NCBI GenBank assembly: GCA_019096065.1
Contig: JAGUCH010000003.1
Span: 9,176,001 to 9,240,000, forward strand
Length of the DNA: 64,000 bases
Direction: 5' to 3'
Source: Paracyclopina nana
Lineage: Eukaryota > Arthropoda > Copepoda > Cyclopoida > Cyclopettidae
The notes under the pieces: model-generated
Database searches by the model: none
Told to the model about the DNA's origin: nothing
Seen by the model: only the letters and a program-made list of their open reading frames with translations
Part shown: piece after piece, positions 60,966 through 64,000 of the stretch
How positions within the stretch are numbered: the first letter of the stretch is position 1
How the letters are laid out: each line of letters begins with the position of its first letter
Translations under genes and position numbers: made by a program

Positions 60966-61730
60966 CCGATCAAGGCTTTTTTCAAGCATTTGTAGGACAG
61001 CAGCATGTGTCATCACATTCAAACTTGAAATCGTAGTACGTTCGCTCGCCAAGCCACATAATAATTTGTGAGTCGAACGTGATAAATCCGCAACATTTTT
61101 TTTCCGGAGAAGTAATCTGCGCGCAACAGATTGCGTAACAATAATTTTGGGATGCTGCTGTAATGGATTGTACAGTCAGTTGCCGCAACGAATATCATTG
61201 AGCATGGATTGGCGCCAAGTGAAACTTTGCGAACAACAGGTTACAAGAGAATCGCAAGTAGCATCTATTGGTGCCGATGTCATGCTACTCGCTAATATAC
61301 TGCTAGTATGTCAAGGCTCGTGACTGGAATTCACGTGTAGCCCAAGAATGCAGTACATACCCTACACCCGCACTAGCAACAAATCATCAACAAGTTTCTC
61401 TGCAGTGGAAAAACTTCCCGTACTCGCGCTATGCGGGTATTATATTCTAGTTTTTTCCTTTTCACAATTTCATACCGAATAAGCCCTGTTTTCTTCAACA
61501 AGAACGAAACTTGATGAAATTAGTGGAAATCTCATTTATCTAAGCAGTAATAATGAGCTAGATATTCAGCATGCATCAAATCTATAGACAAGCCATGCAC
61601 TAATACATGCATGAAAATTTTTGAAAATAAAAAGCCACAACCAAAGTAATTTTTATGATACGCGCTCTCTATGAAAAAGTTGCCAGTCCGTTGCGATAGA
61701 TCCTCATGTCACAAGGAGATCTCACGAAAA

Positions 61731-61979
61731 ATGGCTAAGTTAGCTCAACTTCTCCTCTTTCATCTCATCCTCTTCACCGACTTGACAATGGCACAACCTT
61801 TGGTGGTTACCAATTGGGATCCCAGTTTTCACCCCTCTTTGCTCATGTCGGTGATTTTCCAACACATCTCAGCTCCTCCTAAGCAAAACAATCCCCACTC
61901 AGTTGAGCCCATCTCTGCTGCTAATTTGAGAGAGGACAAGAAAACGAAGGCACTAAGGGTTTATGTCAGGATATGGTAA
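61731..61979 (+). CDS. candidate small secreted peptide
   Basis: An 82-codon ORF (81 aa if a splice is used). It starts with a good signal peptide (MAKLAQLLLFHLILFTDLTMA). The remaining ~60 residues are polar with a KK site near the end (LREDKKTKALRVYVRIW) and no cysteines. A GTAAGT donor overlaps the stop (exon end 61975) and TTTTTTTGCTTTCAG lies at 62024-62038; using them creates a TGA right at the junction, so the protein is nearly the same either way. An AATAAA follows at 62139-62144. I do not recognise the sequence. A neuropeptide-like or other secreted peptide is possible but unproven. Confidence 0.4.
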   Translation: MAKLAQLLLFHLILFTDLTMAQPLVVTNWDPSFHPSLLMSVIFQHISAPPKQNNPHSVEPISAANLREDKKTKALRVYVRIW

Positions 61980-62138
61980 GTTTAATAGCACTAAATTAGC
62001 GCTGATTTGGCTCATTGTTGGACTTTTTTTGCTTTCAGACCAATCGCGCACATCGTTGCTCGTAATCAGTATTTGCTTATCACCAAATGAGGGCTCTTTT
62101 TAATGTTTGCTCACAAATATGTTATACTCACTCTGATG

Positions 62139-62144
62139 AATAAA
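62139..62144 (+). terminator. candidate poly(A) signal
   Basis: AATAAA about 160 bases downstream of the small secreted-peptide ORF, on the same strand. Confidence 0.4.
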
Positions 62145-64000
62145 AGATGCTAGGTAGAAGTAGATTGATCTCGTTATGTCTTTCATTTCCACTGAAGTCA
62201 CTTCTAATGTTGAATTTTCCGAAACTTTGCCATGGAGTTTGTTGATTAGCATTCAGGTTGGTTGCCAAGAGAAACCACAATTTACGTACTCGAATATTCC
62301 AAGAGCTCAAATCATGCTCAAATTTACGTGGATTATGCCCATGTTTCGTTTTTCAAGGCAATTTTATAAAGATTTCCTTGGCTCTGCGATGAAGGAAGTC
62401 AAGCCCAAAATTAGCTGACATTGTTGGCTAATTTCATATAAAGATGCTTCCTTTTTGTAAGCAGCATTGATTGATTGTCCCACAACCATCTGGGGCAAGA
62501 AGTGCAGCCTTACACCTTTAAATGGGATTTAAGCTAATTTTAGTCCGACTTTTCACAATCGAGCTGGTACGCAATGACCTAATTTGCTTCACTGATTTTT
62601 TTCTTTAAAAATCAAACAAAACATGAGCTGCTGTGCATAAGTTACCAAATCAAAGGTATCGCGTGGCATATAACTCAATGAATGTAACTGTTTGCGTCCC
62701 AATAAAAAGTATTTTTGGACTGGAAATATTTTTATTTTGTCAAGTGCCTTTTTCATCATCGATAAAATTTTAGTTTTAGATCTTTTTGAAGCTTTTTTCA
62801 CAGTCATGCTTATACTGTTCGACCAAAAGGCCTCAAAAATTGAGCCTTTTCTTGTTCTTTATATGTTACACTGTTCGACCAAATTTTTGTTTGTAGAACT
62901 TTTTAAGCTCTTTTTAAAGTCATGTTTATACTGTTCGACCAAAAAAGATCGAGAATCAAGGTCAGCTGATGACTTCATTAATTCTGCCACACTTTTTGAC
63001 GCATTTTGACAACTTACCAAGTTGGTGCCAACAAAGAAGAAAACCTATTTCCTCTTTTGTTTCCAATTAACAAATCACTTTTTGAAATTATGTGATCTTA
63101 ATTTGGCCGGGACAAAAATGGAAAACTGCATTCTGATGAGTGGCAGATTTCATTATGATTGCAGCACCAATTAGAAATGAGTGCTGCCAAATCTGCCATC
63201 TCAGCAACAAAATTAAAATAAACTCCGAGGATAGGAGTGACTAAGAAGTGCCGCTTGTGCTCGCGAATCAACTTTGAAAATAGCATGAAATTTGGAATCA
63301 CGGAAACTCTAAATCATTGAGCATCTGTTGCGAAGAAACTGTTCCAACCTTCTCACGCTGGGTGAAGATTTTCAAAAGAAAATTGCATATGTCAACAAGT
63401 GCAAAAAACGCCCAGGAAGAGCTGCTTAATTAACTCGGTGCACTTCTCAATTAATGCCAGATATATACTACGCATACTCAATTTCTTGCATCCTTTTCTA
63501 GAGCGTGGAGTGCACAGGCACATGGGCAGGGTTGACAATCATATATTGTTATAGTTCCTCGGTTGAGCAAATATCCATAGAATTTGAGTTCAAAAAGTCC
63601 TATGATCGATTGGCAAGCATGCTAGATTGGTATTCAAGCCATTCTTATTGTTGCCGTTAGATGGCTTCAAAACCAAGAGTACAGTCATTTGTACCATATA
63701 CGAGGCCTTTAGAAGGACTTAAATCGAGTGCCATTCTCTGCAATCCGTAGCAATCTACTTCTGCTACTTTATTTCGGCGGCAGTTACTTCTTTTTTATTG
63801 AGGAGTAATCTTCGATTAGGATCTCAGATCATTATCATGTGCGGAAATACATTTTTATGGATGTGTTTTCTTCAGATTTTCAATCACTTTCGAGCGATTC
63901 TTTAAAAAAAATGTGGCTGGCGTTATCATGAGTGGATTTTAAAGTAATGATCTATTTAAACAGTTGTAAGTTGTCACCTGAGCTTCAACCTCCTCAACAA
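62145..64000. other. AT-rich non-coding right edge
   Basis: No coding region is supported. It contains short direct repeats of TATACTGTTCGACCAAA near 62811 and 62929 and a related ACACTGTTCGACCAAA near 62867, suggesting a small local duplication. The rest shows nothing I can name. Confidence 0.55.

Larger units (their letters stand above)
59911..61730. other. Shaw 3' UTR and intergenic repeat-rich region
   Basis: Begins with the Shaw 3' UTR (candidate AATAAA at 60054-60059). It then holds the foldback-like repeat listed at 60110-60965 and AT-rich sequence. No coding region is supported. Confidence 0.55.

Overview
The window is eukaryotic nuclear DNA from an animal, most likely an arthropod. 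The reasons are: multi-exon genes with GT-AG introns (many only 50-80 bp); a C2H2 zinc-finger gene that opens with a ZAD-type CxxC...CxxC module, a type expanded in arthropods; a Shaw-type (Kv3) potassium channel very close to the insect form; and a BEL/Pao LTR retrotransposon. The species cannot be named from the sequence alone. Exon models were built by hand from splice sites, reading phase and protein family, and are predictions.

Layout. Positions 1-1383 are AT-rich with a degenerate ~62-bp minisatellite. Positions 1404-12986 hold a complete BEL/Pao element on the minus strand, with 348-bp LTRs that look identical, an AAGAG target duplication, a primer-binding site, a polypurine tract, an intact 2477-aa gag-pol ORF and a further ~1038-aa ORF. 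That last ORF sits where other elements carry env but looks like a nucleic-acid-binding protein (SR-rich plus zinc knuckles). The element lies inside an older inverted-repeat (foldback) element, about 1384-14237. A 16-bp satellite follows (14561-15854; 75 phased units in the main run), in which all six reading frames are open.

From 16.3 to 29.5 kb there is a compact gene cluster: SLC66A2/PQLC1-like PQ-loop protein (+), ZAD-C2H2 zinc-finger protein (-) with a TA-flanked MITE in its largest intron, USP5-type deubiquitinase (+), TCAIM-like mitochondrial protein (+), cathepsin L (+) and NRAMP metal transporter (-, convergent with cathepsin L). From 30.4 to 40.7 kb a RBM24/RBM38 (SUP-12)-type RNA-binding protein (-) is spread over six exons with long introns. 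At 42.9-43.8 kb is an unrecognised four-exon gene for a cysteine-rich secreted protein. From 51.3 to 59.9 kb is the Shaw potassium channel (+), apparently with two alternative C-termini. The 43.8-51.3 kb and 59.9-64 kb stretches are mostly non-coding, with a second foldback-like repeat (about 60.1-60.97 kb) and one candidate small secreted peptide (61.7 kb).

The host genes do not form one pathway; they look like ordinary neighbours. The accessory biology is in the first 16 kb: a young, apparently intact retroelement nested in an older transposon, next to a homogenised satellite.
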